Source: Otis tarda (Eukaryota > Chordata > Aves > Otidiformes > Otididae). Taken from it: a stretch of 64,000 nt of DNA. The stretch spans positions 197,810,053-197,874,052 of the forward strand of contig CM048552.1 in assembly GCA_026413225.1 (NCBI GenBank), written 5' to 3'. Position 1 is the stretch's first letter. Each line of letters opens with the position of its first letter. This document shows, one piece after another, positions 22,401 through 34,160 of the stretch. A model generated the notes under the pieces. That model ran no database searches and had not been told where the DNA came from. It worked only from the letters and a program-made list of their open reading frames with translations. The position numbers were made by a program, and so were the translations under genes.

Positions 22401-25094
22401 TTTAGTTTAATCTCAGCAAAATAACAAGCATATGCAGTCTTTGGACATATTTTTATTAATATATTAAAAAGCTTATGAAATCATTACTGCCTGGCTGCCT
22501 TAGTGTCTAAAGGCTGCCTAAAGATACAAGGTTAACTCAATAATATAGCAGTCAGGTATCTACTGTTGAAATTTGAGGTACATTTCCAGGGAACAGCAAA
22601 ATACTGTGCAGAGCTGCCTCAGCTAATGATGATTGAGATGCTTTGGTTATTGAAAGCAAGGCAGTAACACAAGCACGGCTGTATTATTACATGATGGAGC
22701 TCTCTTGACAGGTTTAGACTCAGTCCCAGTGAAGGACTATGCCCGATGGGGAACCTTGTGATGCTGAAGTACATTGACCGAAATGTCTGTCACTGTCAAC
22801 ATAACGCTCTCGTATCGATAAGTCATTGCCTCTGTTGGATTTAGCTTTGCACCTAAAGTTAGCTGCTGCATACTCTTTACCCTGCTGTTTTGCTGGAGTT
22901 TCCAGCCCCTCTTGTGGAAATGGCATGTACTCTTGGTGTCCACTCCTCTGGAATGACAGCTCATGTGCTAGCCTAACTCCCTCCATGCTAGCCTAACTAC
23001 CTCCATGTCAGCACACCGAGCCGAGGATGGCAGTGTCCCAGGTACAAGCACAAGCCATGTCCTCCCTCCTTACTGTGAGGAGGAACATCCGGTGACTACA
23101 GAGGATGTTGGACCTTCCGCCAGCCAGGACCCATGCCCAGAGGTCAAAAGGCTTCACTGCAGTATATAGAGTCCTTGGGGATCTGAGACTCACCCTCGGG
23201 GGCCTACCTCTTGGGACAGGTATCCCATACTCTGTTTGTTTCATCTTTGCCTGTAGCCTTTGTATTTGATGGACTCTACTGTTATTTCAGTTTTATGGGA
23301 TATAAGTCTGGCTGTCAGCAAGAGGGCTTTAGGGCCTTTAGACTGCCTTACCCAGGTCTGTAGAGGATGCCTACACAACTAAATTCTCTCCAGAAGTGTG
23401 TTCAAGTAATGCAGGTCTTGAAAGGACATCCAGCCTCCATGTACAAAGCACCCAGGAGAGACTGCTTGTTAGTCTTTAGCCAGATGTGACTGAAATGTCC
23501 TTTTCTGTCTGCTCTGGAGCTAGGGTTTCAACCAATTATTCCAACATTTCAAAGAAGTGTTTTAGTCCCTCAGCTGCTGGACAAAGCTATGCTCTTCTGA
23601 GTTCAGTCGATATTGTATCAGACTATTAAATATCCACTATGTGAGAGACAGCCTCGTGTTCAGAGTGCTCACCTGGCAAATCCAACAAATATTTGAGTAT
23701 TTTATACACAAAGTGGAAGCCTTTCAAGAACAGAAACAGAAAAACCCTTTGCAGAATTTGTTAAACTCCCCAGGAAAGTGGCAGGCAGTAATCCAGACCC
23801 TACCCTGTGCACAGCGATAGGGATGAGGTTTGAATTTGAGGCTAATGCTGCACCCAGCCTCCTCTGTCGCCTCATTACCCTGCAAGGTCTGCCTCTCTAC
23901 ATTCATTAAAAATTACCCAAACCAAAATGAAGCAACTTGTTCCAGGTCAAACAAAATACCTCGTTCAAATCAAGTGGATTTATACTGATTTTTTTTGTAA
24001 AATGTCATCTTAGTTTTTTTCCCCCTCACTCACAGTTAATTTACTAAAGCAAACCATCAGTTACTCCCACAGCTGTACTTTTGCTTCAGGTTTGCTAGTG
24101 CACTGTTTCCACTGTTATTGCAGAGTAGCATCACAGGGAAAGCCGGCAGTAGGCCATGTGTTTATCCTTGTGATGCACAGGGGAAACACTAAGATTTCTG
24201 CTATGGGATACATGCGGGCTAGCAGGATGGAGAGACAAAACAGGTTATTACTCTCTTGCCTTTATTTGGTTATGTGTCCAGTTTTCCCCTGGGCTCTCAG
24301 ATATTGTCTCTCAAATATTCTGCACTGTGGATGGGCCTCAAATGTTTCTCTTTCTTCTGTGACTGTGTGACAGAAGAGTCTTACAGTAGATGTGCTCTCC
24401 ATTTTTACATGCTCCAATGCATGCGAAAAAAGAGAGCCTAGGAATAAAATGCTCCCATAACTATGGACACTTAAGCTGTTATCATGATCATGTCCCTTAA
24501 AGAATCATGTACCAGAAGCGATGTTAAGAAGGAATTAAGATTGCAAGGTTAAACACTGGGAAATTAGGAAACATCAGAATCGAAGTTATTTTAGCAATCT
24601 ACACCCATCTTCTCTGCCTGTACATTATGATACAGTATTTACTTATATTAAATAAAAAGAAGATAAATAAAAATAGAATTTTTGATTCTATGATTCTAAC
24701 TCCCTCTTCATTTTTCATATTTTCACAAAATCATGAGAGGCAGAAATTCCCTCCTGTGGCGCAGTGTCTTGGACAGTTTACCTGGCGAGTGAAGCCATGT
24801 GTCTTAGAGGGAGCAATCTGCTGCTGACCTCGCCACAGGAGGAGCCCAGGTTTCACCACAGGTTTTACACCGGGGTGTGGGGAACTGGGCAGCTGGGTTG
24901 CACTCCAGCTGTGGTAGAAATGATCTCTTTCACTCCCTCATTTCTGAGTTGCACTTGTGGCAGATTGGCCTGTGGTGGGCACTGGGGTGATCACAGAGGA
25001 TGTCCTGCTCAACCTTGGCAAGCCCCACTTATAGTTAAGGCAAATTTGGAGCTTTGGGGGAATTTACCTGTTAAATTCTGCCAAAGTGAATGGT
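19491..25094. other. Long AT-rich stretch without recognisable genes
   Basis: About 5.6 kb with no recognised gene or young transposon. Small features are a 20-bp tandem duplication at 22966-23005 and a short ATTCTATG-like pair near 24678. Segments around 20280-20420 and 22430-22560 look single-copy, but I cannot show that they are conserved. Open frames are all 110 codons or shorter and lack domains. Confidence 0.45.
22966..23005 (+). repeat. 20-bp tandem duplication
   Basis: Two adjacent copies of TGCTAGCCTAACTCCCTCCA (22966-22985 and 22986-23005), differing at one base (C to A). A local duplication with no evident function. Confidence 0.9.
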
Positions 25095-25745
25095 GATTTT
25101 CAGAGGCAATGCGTGCTTGCAGCCCAGAAAGCCAACCATATCCTGGGCTGCATCAAAAGAAGTGTGGCCAGTAGGTCGAGGGAGTAGGTGAGGGCCAGTA
25201 GGTCGATTCTGCCCCTCTACTCTGCTCTGCTGAGACCCCACCTTGAATACTGCAACCAGCTCTGAAGCCTCTAACATAAGAAGGATGTGGAACAAGTCCA
25301 GAGGAGGCCATGAAGATGATTGTACGGCTGGACCACCTCTTCTATGAGGACAGGCTGAGAGAGTTGGGGCTGGAGCCTGGAGAAGATGAGGCTCTGGGAA
25401 GACCTTACAGCGGCCTTCCAGTACCTAAAGGGGGCTTACAAGAAAGATGGGGAGAAACTATTTAGCAGGGCCTGTTGTCATAGGATGAGGGGTAATGGTT
25501 TTAAAATGGAGGTAGATTCAGATTGGATATAAGGAAGAAATTTTTTACAATGAGGGTGGTGGAACACTGGAACAGGTTGCCCAGAGAGGTGGTGGATGCC
25601 CCATCCCTGGAAACACTGAATGCCAAATTGGATGGGGCTGTGAGCAACCTGATCTGGTTGGAAATGTCCCTGCTCCTTGCAGGGGGGTTGGACTAGATGA
25701 CCTTTAAAGGTCCCTTCCAACCCAAACTCTTCCATGATTCCAATT
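25095..25745 (+). mobile_element. CR1 LINE 3' end, plus strand
   Basis: About 650 bp of CR1 in forward orientation, from the ORF2 C-terminal region (AAQKANHILGCIKRS-like reading near 25114-25160) to the 3' untranslated region, ending near TTCCATGATTCCAAT. A 12-bp segment CCAGTAGGTCGA occurs twice (about 25170 and 25195), a small internal duplication. Frameshifts interrupt the coding part. Confidence 0.9.
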
Positions 25746-27429
25746 GTGGGAGTTTTTTTTAGTCTCAGCAGAGGACAACCCCCTTTCCAAACATCAAGGG
25801 TCTGCTCCAGGACAGGAGAGTGCTAAAGCTCCAACATGAAACATTTTAATACAGGAAGGGGAAAGTTTATTAGCCTCTTTTTAAACATTGCATTTCAACT
25901 GGAAGTTTCCAAGGGAAATAAACCAAGGATAGAAAGATTCAAGCTGGGTGAAAAAAGTTGGACAAAGTCATCAGCAACTGAAAATAAGGCCTTGAAACAG
26001 CAAGTCTGATGATATTTTTAACTGCATCTGTTGCTATCTCTGCTGCCTGTCAAAACAAGAACCTGTTTCACCCCCCTGTGTTTCTGACAAGTTATATGTG
26101 AGGTGTTCACGGACCAGTTTTGCAGTCAGAAGGAAATGCAGCTTCTTGTGAGATGGTCGCAGCACTGGGGACTGCAACATTTCAGATCAGGGAAGGAAGA
26201 CGGATACATTCATCGAGTCTATCTTTAGAGTATGTTTTAAGTAGGTAGAAGTTAAATATTTAAATGAAATGTAGTCAGGATTCCAGCACTCTGTGTAAAA
26301 CAAATACAATCAACTTAAAATGCTGAAGGAGATTTTTACTTCTTTCTCCATATTTTGTTCAAAAATATTAAAAAATATTAGAGAAACTAATTCAAACATG
26401 TAAAAATCTTTATTGTAAGAAAGGAAAATCTCATAACAGCTGTAGCTGAGACAATACTTTTGACTATGACATTTCTGAGATAATTAAGCTAAATATCCAG
26501 ACTGTATATATGTCTCCAGGCAAATACTTAATCACCTGCTTCTTTTGTTGTTGCTGTAAGGGTAGTTATTTATGGTAATTTGCCAGTGATGAGTGGAAGG
26601 CAATGCTTCTAATCTTCATCGTCCTTCAGTGTTCTGCTGAGCGTGCCGAACTGCAGATAGCACAATTGTGTATTAATCGTGTGAAGAGATTTATGGTCAC
26701 TGTTCTCACTGATGCTAATGGAGATAATGTACATTCATAAATCCTGCAAGCTTCTAGATGACAGCATGCTAAACTAGCAGATATGGCTTGAAAATGTTGA
26801 GAAATATACAGTTATTGTCCCAGTTTCCTTCAGGCTTGAGGTTCCCTGGAAGAACCTGTGTGAGCTGAAGATGCTTTGGTAAGTATAACCAAATTGTGAA
26901 GTATGTATGGCAAGTGTTTTCTGTAAATGGTTCAAATTTCACAATAGCAAGCTCTCTCCAGTAAAAGGCTAAAATCCCAATCTGAGACCCCATCCCAAAG
27001 GTAGTCTTTGTGAGACAGGCAATGGAAGAGCAATGGGGACAGTCAGATCTCCCTGGCAGCCAGGCCAGCAACTACCAGGAGATCCTTGCCATGAGCTCAC
27101 TCATATGTAAACTCATATCTACCTTTCCTGCGCTGCCAAAGATGCTCACAAGGGTAAGGACTGAATGCTAATCTCAATAGTCATTTGAGTGATTTGCCTT
27201 ACAACCCAAGGAAAGTTAAAAAAAGGATGAGGATAGGCTAGACAGCCCCAGAGCACTGATGCCCTGCAGCCCTGACCCTGAGCCCCCAGGCTGAAAGGAG
27301 ATCTAATAGTATCAGATCTATTGCATACAGCTTGTGTAGTTAATTTCACAAGTGCATAGACATACTGGTGGAAGGGGACCCCAGGAGGTTTCCACTCCAG
27401 CCTCCCACTCAAAGTGGTGCTATCAACAA
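25746..27429. other. AT-rich stretch, possible conserved noncoding segment
   Basis: No gene or transposon recognised. The region 26530-26760 reads as single-copy sequence with few simple repeats and retained CpGs and could be a conserved noncoding element. This is only an impression without an alignment. Confidence 0.4.
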
Positions 27430-27860
27430 CACTGGATCAAGTTGACTGCGGCTTTGTCTGGCAAAGTCTGGTAAACTTCCAAAGATGGAGATTCCCAGTC
27501 TCCCCATATCTGCTTCCAGGTTTGCACCACCCTCCAGGTGGACAAGTTTTTCCTAGTGCTCAGCCTGAACTTGCCAAGCTACAATATGTGGCCTTATCCC
27601 TTGTTAGATATCTGCCACTATCAAGAAGAGTTTGTCCATCATTGCAACTGCCCCTTCAAATAGTTATAGGCTGCTATTAGATCCCCCTCTTAGCCTCCCG
27701 TTTACTAGGCAAAGCCCAAAGTCCTCAACCTTTCTTTGTAGGCCATGACCTCTAGCTCCCTTGACAATCTTGGTAGCACTCAAATGGACCCTCTACAGAA
27801 TTGCAATATCCTTCTTTAACTGGGTGCCCAAAATTTGTGAAAAAGTGCAACAAATCTAAT
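27430..27860 (-). mobile_element. Decayed CR1-like LINE fragment, minus strand
   Basis: Reverse-orientation, strongly diverged CR1-type sequence. Complemented landmarks are TTAGATCCCCCTCTTAGCCT near 27677, CTAGGCAAAGCCCAAAGTCC near 27704 and a CTCTACAGAATTGCAATATC segment near 27790. They match the general CR1 3' coding layout. No open frame of note remains. Confidence 0.7.
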
Positions 27861-29029
27861 CCACTGGTTTTACTGCAGAGGATTTGCTGACACCCTGGAT
27901 TCCGGTACAAGTGCTCATGGAACACAAAATCTGATTTTATTGTGTTTGTGATGTAGAAGCACTCCGTGTATCTGCATATTGATTGTGCCTGGAGGCAGAC
28001 ACTGCTTAGGGCCTTCTAGGTTAGGAAGGTCCTGAAGCACAGGCTCAGCAGATGCCTGAGCCTCCAGAGCATCCTGGAGAATGGGAATAGAGCTTCATTA
28101 AATGAAAAGTGCATTGAGTTTAGATTACAACTGACATACACGAGCTGATTGCATTACTGTGAAAGCCACTGATTAGCAAAATTTTTAAGCCTGCCTTTTC
28201 TTCAAGAAGATAAGCAGATCAACAAATATATTTCATTCAAGCACTAAACAGTATCTTTATAGTAATCCTTTTGTAAGTCTTTAAGTCTGCAAGTTTTGTA
28301 CAACTAAGCTGATTAACTTCTTAAATATATAGGGGTTCTTTAATGCTATATGTTATAACAAAAAAAAAAAAAAGATCCAGTGTTATCTTTGGAAAGAAAA
28401 CAATTCTACTACACTTGCTAAGAGAACTGAAAAGAAGTGTTTTAAATATATGTATTAATTAGCATTTCTGTATCACTCAGCCTTGGACATGCAAACCTTT
28501 GTAGCCCTGAAATGATTTGCTAGAACTTGGACAGATGTGGTAAGAAGAAGAAGGTATTTTCATCATTTGGTCCCAAGGCCAAGTTCTTCAGTGCTGCTGA
28601 AAATGCAGTTTTCTTGGCATGAATAAAGACATTTTCTTTGAACAAAATTTGGATTTTTTTGCACATTCCAGCTGGCAGCTTTGAGAAACTTTACAACATC
28701 TGAGGAAAAAAACTGAAATGGGAAAGGAAAACTGAGGCATCTGACACCACGTATGGCCTTTGCTTATGGGCTTTATTTGGACGATGCTGGACTTCTCCCC
28801 CAGCTCTGTTGCACAGTCCATGTGTTATTCATACTGAACCTGTTAAGGCCAGATGCAACTAGGGCCAGCTCTGCACTTTTCCAGTGACCCACCTGCATAT
28901 AACCATCTCTCCACCTGCCAAGACACTACCGTGGGATACAAAAGCAGTCATGCACTACACTGTGTGATTCATGTTTTTCAGGCAGTTCTGTCATCTCTGT
29001 GGCATACGATTCTTTCCTCATGATGCAAA
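27861..29029. other. AT-rich stretch without recognisable genes
   Basis: No gene found. An A run of 14 lies at 28360-28373. The sequence before 29030 is in frame with the following CR1 ORF but has no CR1 similarity, so the frame continuity is accidental. Confidence 0.45.
28360..28373 (+). repeat. A14 homopolymer
   Basis: Fourteen consecutive A residues followed by GATCC. No retrotransposed gene is visible upstream, so it is read as a simple homopolymer. Confidence 0.9.
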
Positions 29030-29412
29030 CTATGAGAAGGACATGGACCAGTTGGAAAGGGTCCAGAGGAGGGCCACAAAGATGATCAGAGGGCTGGAGC
29101 ACCTCTCCTATGAGGACAGGCTGAGAGAGTTGGGGCTGTTCAGCCTGGAGAAGAGGAGGCTTCGGGGAGACCTGATAGCGGTCTTCCAGTACCTCAAGGG
29201 GGCCTACAGGAAAGATGGGGAGAAGCTGTTCAGTAGGGCCTGTTGTGATAGGACAAGGGGTAATGGGTTTAAATTAGAAGGAGGTAGGTTTAGATTAGAT
29301 ATTAGAAAAAAAATTTTTACAATGAGAGTTGTAGAGCACTGGAACAGGTTGCCCAGAGAGGTGGTGGATGCCCCATCCCTGGAAATGTTCAAGGCCAGAC
29401 TGGATGAGGCTC
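29030..29412 (+). pseudogene. CR1 ORF2 C-terminus, open but truncated
   Basis: About 127 codons of uninterrupted CR1 ORF2 C-terminal sequence. It contains [40 protein letters not shown], then [20 protein letters not shown], the usual end of CR1 ORF2. No stop or frameshift breaks this part, so the copy is relatively young. The reverse transcriptase and endonuclease are missing by 5' truncation, and the LTR insertion removes the natural terminus. Confidence 0.88.
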
Positions 29413-29585
29413 TGTCGTGGTTTTGTTAGTGAGGGGGGGCCTAAGGTGGTAGCTTCTGCAGGAAACTGCTAGAAGTCGCTCCCCTTTGTTCAGTGGACTT
29501 GGCCAGGCCTAGGGCGGACCTGCTGCTGGCCAAGGTCGAGCGGATTGGTAGCAGAATGTCCCATGATAACGCCTCTGCGATAACG

Positions 29586-29593
29586 TATTTAAG
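29586..29593 (+). promoter_or_regulatory. TATA-like element in LTR (upstream candidate)
   Basis: TATTTAAG, conserved at the same place in all six LTR copies (TATTTAAG or CATATTTAAG-type). If used, the transcribed repeat (R) region would be about 750 nt long, unusually long for a retrovirus. A second candidate lies much closer to the polyadenylation signal. Confidence 0.45.
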
Positions 29594-30287
29594 AAGGGGA
29601 AAACAGAAAAAAAAAGAGAAGAGAAGATGTGAAGAAGCTGAGCAGGGGCAGAGGCGCAGAGGGGGAGGCGCAGGCCTCCTGGGCCTTGCAGGCCTCACCC
29701 TCTGGCCTCTTGCCAGGTGGCCGACTGGGCCCGACTCGGTCCAGCCTGGCTGCAAGAAGTGGAGAGGAGATGAGAAGTGAATAAGATGTAAAAAGATCCT
29801 GAGAGACATCTACCACCCTGTTGTGAGGAACGGCTGCAGACGCCAAGGTCAGTTCAGAAGGAGGGGGAGGAGTAATGCTGCTCCTGGCCAAGATTCCCCT
29901 GCAGCCTGTGGTGACGACCATGGTGGAGCAGGTTGTCCCCCTGCAGCCCATGGAGGTCCACGGAGGAGCAGAGATCCACTTGGAGCCCGTGAAGGACCCC
30001 GTACCGGGGCAGGTGGATGCCTGAAGGCGGCTGTGGCCCGTGGAGGGCCCGCTAGGACAGCTGTTCTGGAGAGACTGTACTCCGTGGAAGAGATGACCCA
30101 CGCCGGAGCAGTTCCACGAAGGACTGTGGCCCGTGGGAGGGACCCCATGATGGAGCAGGGGAGGAATGTGAGGAGTTCTTCCCCCGACCATGAAGCAGCG
30201 GCGTGAAACAACGTATGATGAGATGAACTGACTGCAACCCCCATTCCCTCTTCCCCCCTGTGCTGCTCAGGAGGGGAAGGTAGTAGA

Positions 30288-30294
30288 GATAAAG
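30288..30294 (+). promoter_or_regulatory. TATA-like element in LTR (downstream candidate)
   Basis: GATAAAG, 73 bp upstream of AATAAA. If it is the core promoter, most of the LTR (about 880 bp) would be U3 and R would be short, as in typical betaretroviruses. Which candidate is used cannot be decided from sequence alone. Confidence 0.35.
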
Positions 30295-30366
30295 TTAAGC
30301 TTGGGAAGAGGGAGGGGTGGATGGAGGTTATCTTGTTCCCTGTCTCATTATCCTGCTGTTTGTAGT

Positions 30367-30372
30367 AATAAA
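30367..30372 (+). terminator. LTR polyadenylation signal
   Basis: AATAAA in the context GTAGTAATAAATGAATAG, present at the equivalent place in the full-length copies (complemented TTTATT at 570-575 in the leftmost LTR). It marks the R/U5 side of the LTR, leaving about 170 bp of U5. Confidence 0.75.
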
Positions 30373-30682
30373 TGAATAGTTTTCCCCAAGTCGAGTCTGT
30401 TTTGCCCGTGACGGTAACTTTAAGGATTTCTCCCTGTCCTTATCTCAAACCTCGAGCCGTTTTTCCTTATATTTTCTCTCCCTGTTCTCTCGGAGGGTGA
30501 GGGGAGTGAGAGAGAGACTGCGTAGTCTGGTCCTGATCAGGGCTGAACTACGACAGGCTCTGAGCAGGCTGATCTAGTCAGGGATGTCCCTGCTTCTTGC
30601 AGGGGGGTTGGACTAGATGACCTTTGAAGGTCCCTTCCAACTCTAACCATTCTATGATTCTATGATTCTATGATTCTGTGGC

Positions 30683-32299
30683 CAGTGTGTATATGTGCGC
30701 TGCAGGTAACTTTTGGGTGGAATTCATTTCAAGTAAAGCTAGAAGTCTGAGAGCTGGCCGGATCTAAAGTTTGTTATATGAGCTCCCTTCACAGTCATGG
30801 GACAGAAATAGGCGCCTTCAGAGGGTGAGTCACCCTCCCTGTTTTGTAGGCTCGTGCCTGTTCCTCCTGATTGACTCCCAAGGGAGCATCACTGACTCTA
30901 TGAGGTTGACAGCTGAACAACGTGGTTCAAGTTAGGTCCACTGGATCTCACTTCTGGGGATTAAAGTGAGATAGCATTCTCTTACAATTCGGTACTCTGT
31001 AAAGAGTTGTGGCTGTTTCTTTGTACGTCTTTTCACAAAGCGGTCTGGCTTTTTCCCTTATTCCTCCCACATCCAGGCACAGGCTGGGTTTTGACAGGTT
31101 AGAGACTGGAGCCAGACAATTGTGGGTGACAATCAATAGGGATTGTTGTTGAGGGTACAGTCATAAAACTGTATCACTAAGAAGAAAAAATAGAGGCTGT
31201 AGACAATATTAATGTTTAGGAAATGTTTGCCAAAAAATAATTTATTAGACAAGTAACACCAGTCCAGTTTTCCTGATAATTCTTTGTTTATATCATCCAG
31301 CATTCCTTCACTTACAGTTGTGATATATCACTTATTTCTTTAGGACTATTCCAGCAAATAAGACCATATTAAGTCCTAACAGGACCTCTGGGACACAGAA
31401 CACTGTCTAAATACTTTGAATTCATTTGCCTTTAGAAACATGAAATAAATCACGAACTAATCAGATTCCTCACTGAAACTCGCCTGTAAACCATACGTAA
31501 TTTTTAATCCAGTTTCTCAAAATGTCTGCCTTATTACACCAATCTTTTCCAGCAGTTCTTTTCTAATCTAAGAGATGCAGCAACAAATCAAGCACAGTAA
31601 ATGTATTTCTAAAATGCAGTAAAAAAAAATCCTTAGAACGTTAAAACTATAATCATACATCGTCACATGTGTTTTATGACCTGTGCGTACTTGCAATTGG
31701 CAAAGTGATACAGCTAAAGAATATTCATAAGAGAAGAAAAAAAAACCCCTCGATATCATTCAGCCATCTGGAGAACCAATTTTTCTTTCGACCAATGATG
31801 TCATGTTCCTAGTACAAAGTGTTGAGGGGGGCCAAGGGATAATGCAATAATTCATCTCAAAGTTTTTATAATTTTCAGTGATCTGGTTTGTAAGGTTTGT
31901 AATTGTTTTTACTGCACATGTGGCTAAAACAGATGCAAAAGAACATTTTAGGAAAGAAAACCAGCAAAATCTCTTGGAATTTCCCAGGTTTCAGGTAGAA
32001 GCATTCGAGCAAGTGTGCCTATCTCAGTTTGCCTGGGCAGCAACAGTCCCAGCCACTTTGGCAGGGCTTCAGGTGCAAGTGTGCTGCTCTGCACGTGTCC
32101 CAGTGAGTCAGGGAGTATGACTGAGTATGTGGAGGTGATGGTATTCTGGGAGGGTGGTAGGAGGCATGTGGACAATGGGTGCACTCGTACTTGGGTATAC
32201 CAAATGTGGATTTGCAAAAAGCTTCTAATAAATTTCCACACCAAAGGTTGTGAAAGAAGTTATGTTGCTATGGGGCTGGACAAAGGTCCTTTTCTTGGA
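30683..32299. other. AT-rich stretch without recognisable genes
   Basis: No recognised transposon or gene. The sequence is AT-rich with short A runs near 31620 and 31736. Open frames are under 100 codons and unlike known proteins. Confidence 0.45.
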
Positions 32300-33290
32300 C
32301 TGAAAATTGATTGAAGAATTGGAAGCAAACTCTAAGTCTTAACGGTCACTTTCCAGGATGGAGGAGTCAGCAGTAGAGTCCTCCATGGATCAATGCTGAG
32401 ACAGGTTTTATTCTGCATCTTTAGCTGTGACTGAGTGAAAGAAATGTGCAGTGAAATGTGCAAGTTTGCAGATGATATGAAAGTCTTCTGAGTGAAATGA
32501 AAAGTTGATGGTGAAAAATTCTAGAAAGACTTCACAAAATTTGGTTAACTAAAAGGTGGCAGAAGAGCTTTGGTCTACATAAATTTGAGGTAACATACCA
32601 AAGGAGAAGTAATTCAAACATGCATGCACAATGCTGGACTTGGAAATGGTGGTTACAACCTGGGCAAGAGAACTCCTCATGCACAGTTCTCCAAAATCAC
32701 GGGCTCAGTGTTCAGTGGCAGCCAAGAAAGCCCAACAAATTGGAAGGGTACTACTACTCTCAAAGTACTACTACTTCTCAGGAAGTGTGTTGAGAAAAAG
32801 ACACCATTTTGCCACTATGTACATTTTGCCACTATAGAAAACCTTGGTGCATCTTCACATACATTGTGAAGAACATCTGCAGTTCTGGTCTCTGCATCTG
32901 AAGAAGGATGTGATGGAGTTAGAAATACAAGGAAGGGCAACTAAAACAGCCAAGAGAGCAAGAGAGACCAAAAACCTGGGAATGTTCAATTTGGAAAGAA
33001 GGCAGCTGTGAGGAGATACAGTCAGGGTACTGTATCATAAAGGCAGTGGGTAAGAATAATTTATTAGTCAAAATCCACAAGTACTTGGGGGGCTTATTGA
33101 AACTGCTATGAAATTGGCTTAAACCAGATATTGTTTTAGCTTCTAAATATCAAGATTTTTCAAAAGAGAAAGTACTTATTTACAAGTAGGTAGTGATTTT
33201 TTTTGACTTCGCTGCCCCAGGAGGTTGCGGAGCAGAGCAGATTCAAATAGGAGTTAGACAGATTCACAGATAATAGACCTCAAACAAGTA
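32300..33290 (+). mobile_element. Old, decayed CR1-like LINE
   Basis: Forward-strand, highly diverged CR1-type ORF2. The reverse transcriptase motif FADD is still readable at 32465-32476. Further pieces are a GSVLHGSMLRQVLFCIF-like part before it and FWSLHLKKDVMELEIQGRAT-like sequence near 32890-32945. There are many stops and frameshifts. Two short duplications (around 32748-32785 and 32802-32836) add to the decay. Its boundaries are approximate. Confidence 0.75.
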
Positions 33291-34129
33291 CTAAAAGGAA
33301 AGGACAGGTATGTACCTTTTGACATCCCTCATCCAGATTAGAGATTGATAGCCCGTGATGGGGAAGTACGATGGGAAAGCACCACAGAAAGTGGCCAGGT
33401 TTCTGTGCTCTTGAAATAGCTTCTCCTATTGCATTTGTTGTGAAGAGGTTCTGCTCTTATCCATGTTCCTGTATAAAATACCTGTGGAGATCAGGCTTGT
33501 GACTGGAGAGCATCTTGTGCAAGTGTAAGCCAGAGAAATTGTTCTCGCCACCAGGACATCTGCTGTGGGCTGTGAGCTGGCAGCTCCTGCATTAGCTACC
33601 TGTCTGCCCCTCTCTCACTCTTCTCATCCTGTCCACCTCCATGGACTCTTTGAGGCATGATTTGTCTTCACCTGTACAAGTCCCAAAGCTGACATCACAC
33701 CTACCTCCCACAAACTTACCTGCTAGGTGTTCTAAATTTTGTGGTTGCTATTTGCTTCTGTTATTAGGTACATTTGAAAATTTTGCCATAAAACAAGTTT
33801 TAAAGTTAAAGTTTTTTTCCATTTGTGGTTCCCACAGGATTCCTCCCATCCCGGGTGTTCTCTGATTTCTATTGCTTGGACTAATCACTGCATGGTGTCA
33901 CTTGATGTACTGGTATTGAGAACCAGATGTTATTTGCACACACTTACACACTTTCAGTGCTGCATGTGTAGCATTAATGTATGAAAGTTGTTCACATAGA
34001 CATTTCCCAGTTTTCCCAACTCAGTATGGACTGTGTAATTAGGTCTGCTGGAAACCTCTAACTATTAGTATTAAATGATTTTCATATAGAGAAAAATGCA
34101 GGCACTAGTGGCTTGATCTGATTTCTTCT

Positions 34130-34160
34130 ACAGTGTCTGTGTGTGTGTTTCTGTGTGTGA
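34130..34160 (+). repeat. Short GT-rich microsatellite
   Basis: An imperfect run of GTGTGT and TCTGTG units, interrupted by TTTC. Too short to suggest more than replication slippage. Confidence 0.75.

Larger units (their letters stand above)
29413..30555 (+). mobile_element. Solo ERVK-type LTR inserted in a CR1
   Basis: A 1,143-bp LTR in forward orientation with TG...CA ends, flanked by GGCTC at 29408-29412 and 30556-30560. It is the only copy of the family on the plus strand here. No interior remains, so it is a solo LTR from recombination between two LTRs. It is mosaic for markers that separate other copies: it has the CCCACGGGCCACAG-type and CCCAGGAGGCCTG-type variants of the 387-2974 element (in complement), but a CCAGGCTGGACCGAG-type segment like the copies at 39464 and 61214. 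Confidence 0.95.
29030..30682 (+). mobile_element. CR1 LINE 3' end split by an ERVK LTR
   Basis: A forward CR1 3' end in two parts, 29030-29412 and 30556-30682, interrupted by a solo LTR. Removing the LTR and one copy of the 5-bp duplication GGCTC restores a continuous CR1 3' end that matches the copy at 48374-48908. The 3' part ends in a well-preserved tail of ATTCTATG units at about 30647-30680. The CR1 insertion therefore predates the LTR insertion. Confidence 0.95.

Noticed and set aside
24678-24700. Two ATTCTATG-like units resembling a CR1 tail; a similar group near 53936-53965.
   Set aside because: The sequence upstream of each does not resemble the CR1 3' untranslated region, so neither is annotated as CR1.
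28971-29029. In-frame 5' extension of the CR1 ORF2 remnant with a cysteine pair (CHLC).
   Set aside because: No similarity to CR1 upstream sequence. The frame merely happens to be open through host DNA before the truncated CR1 begins.
29493-29780. Lysine/arginine-rich sense open frame in the LTR.
   Set aside because: It begins at GTG, not ATG, covers promoter-region sequence with a long A run and has no counterpart of known function. The copies diverge by frameshift.
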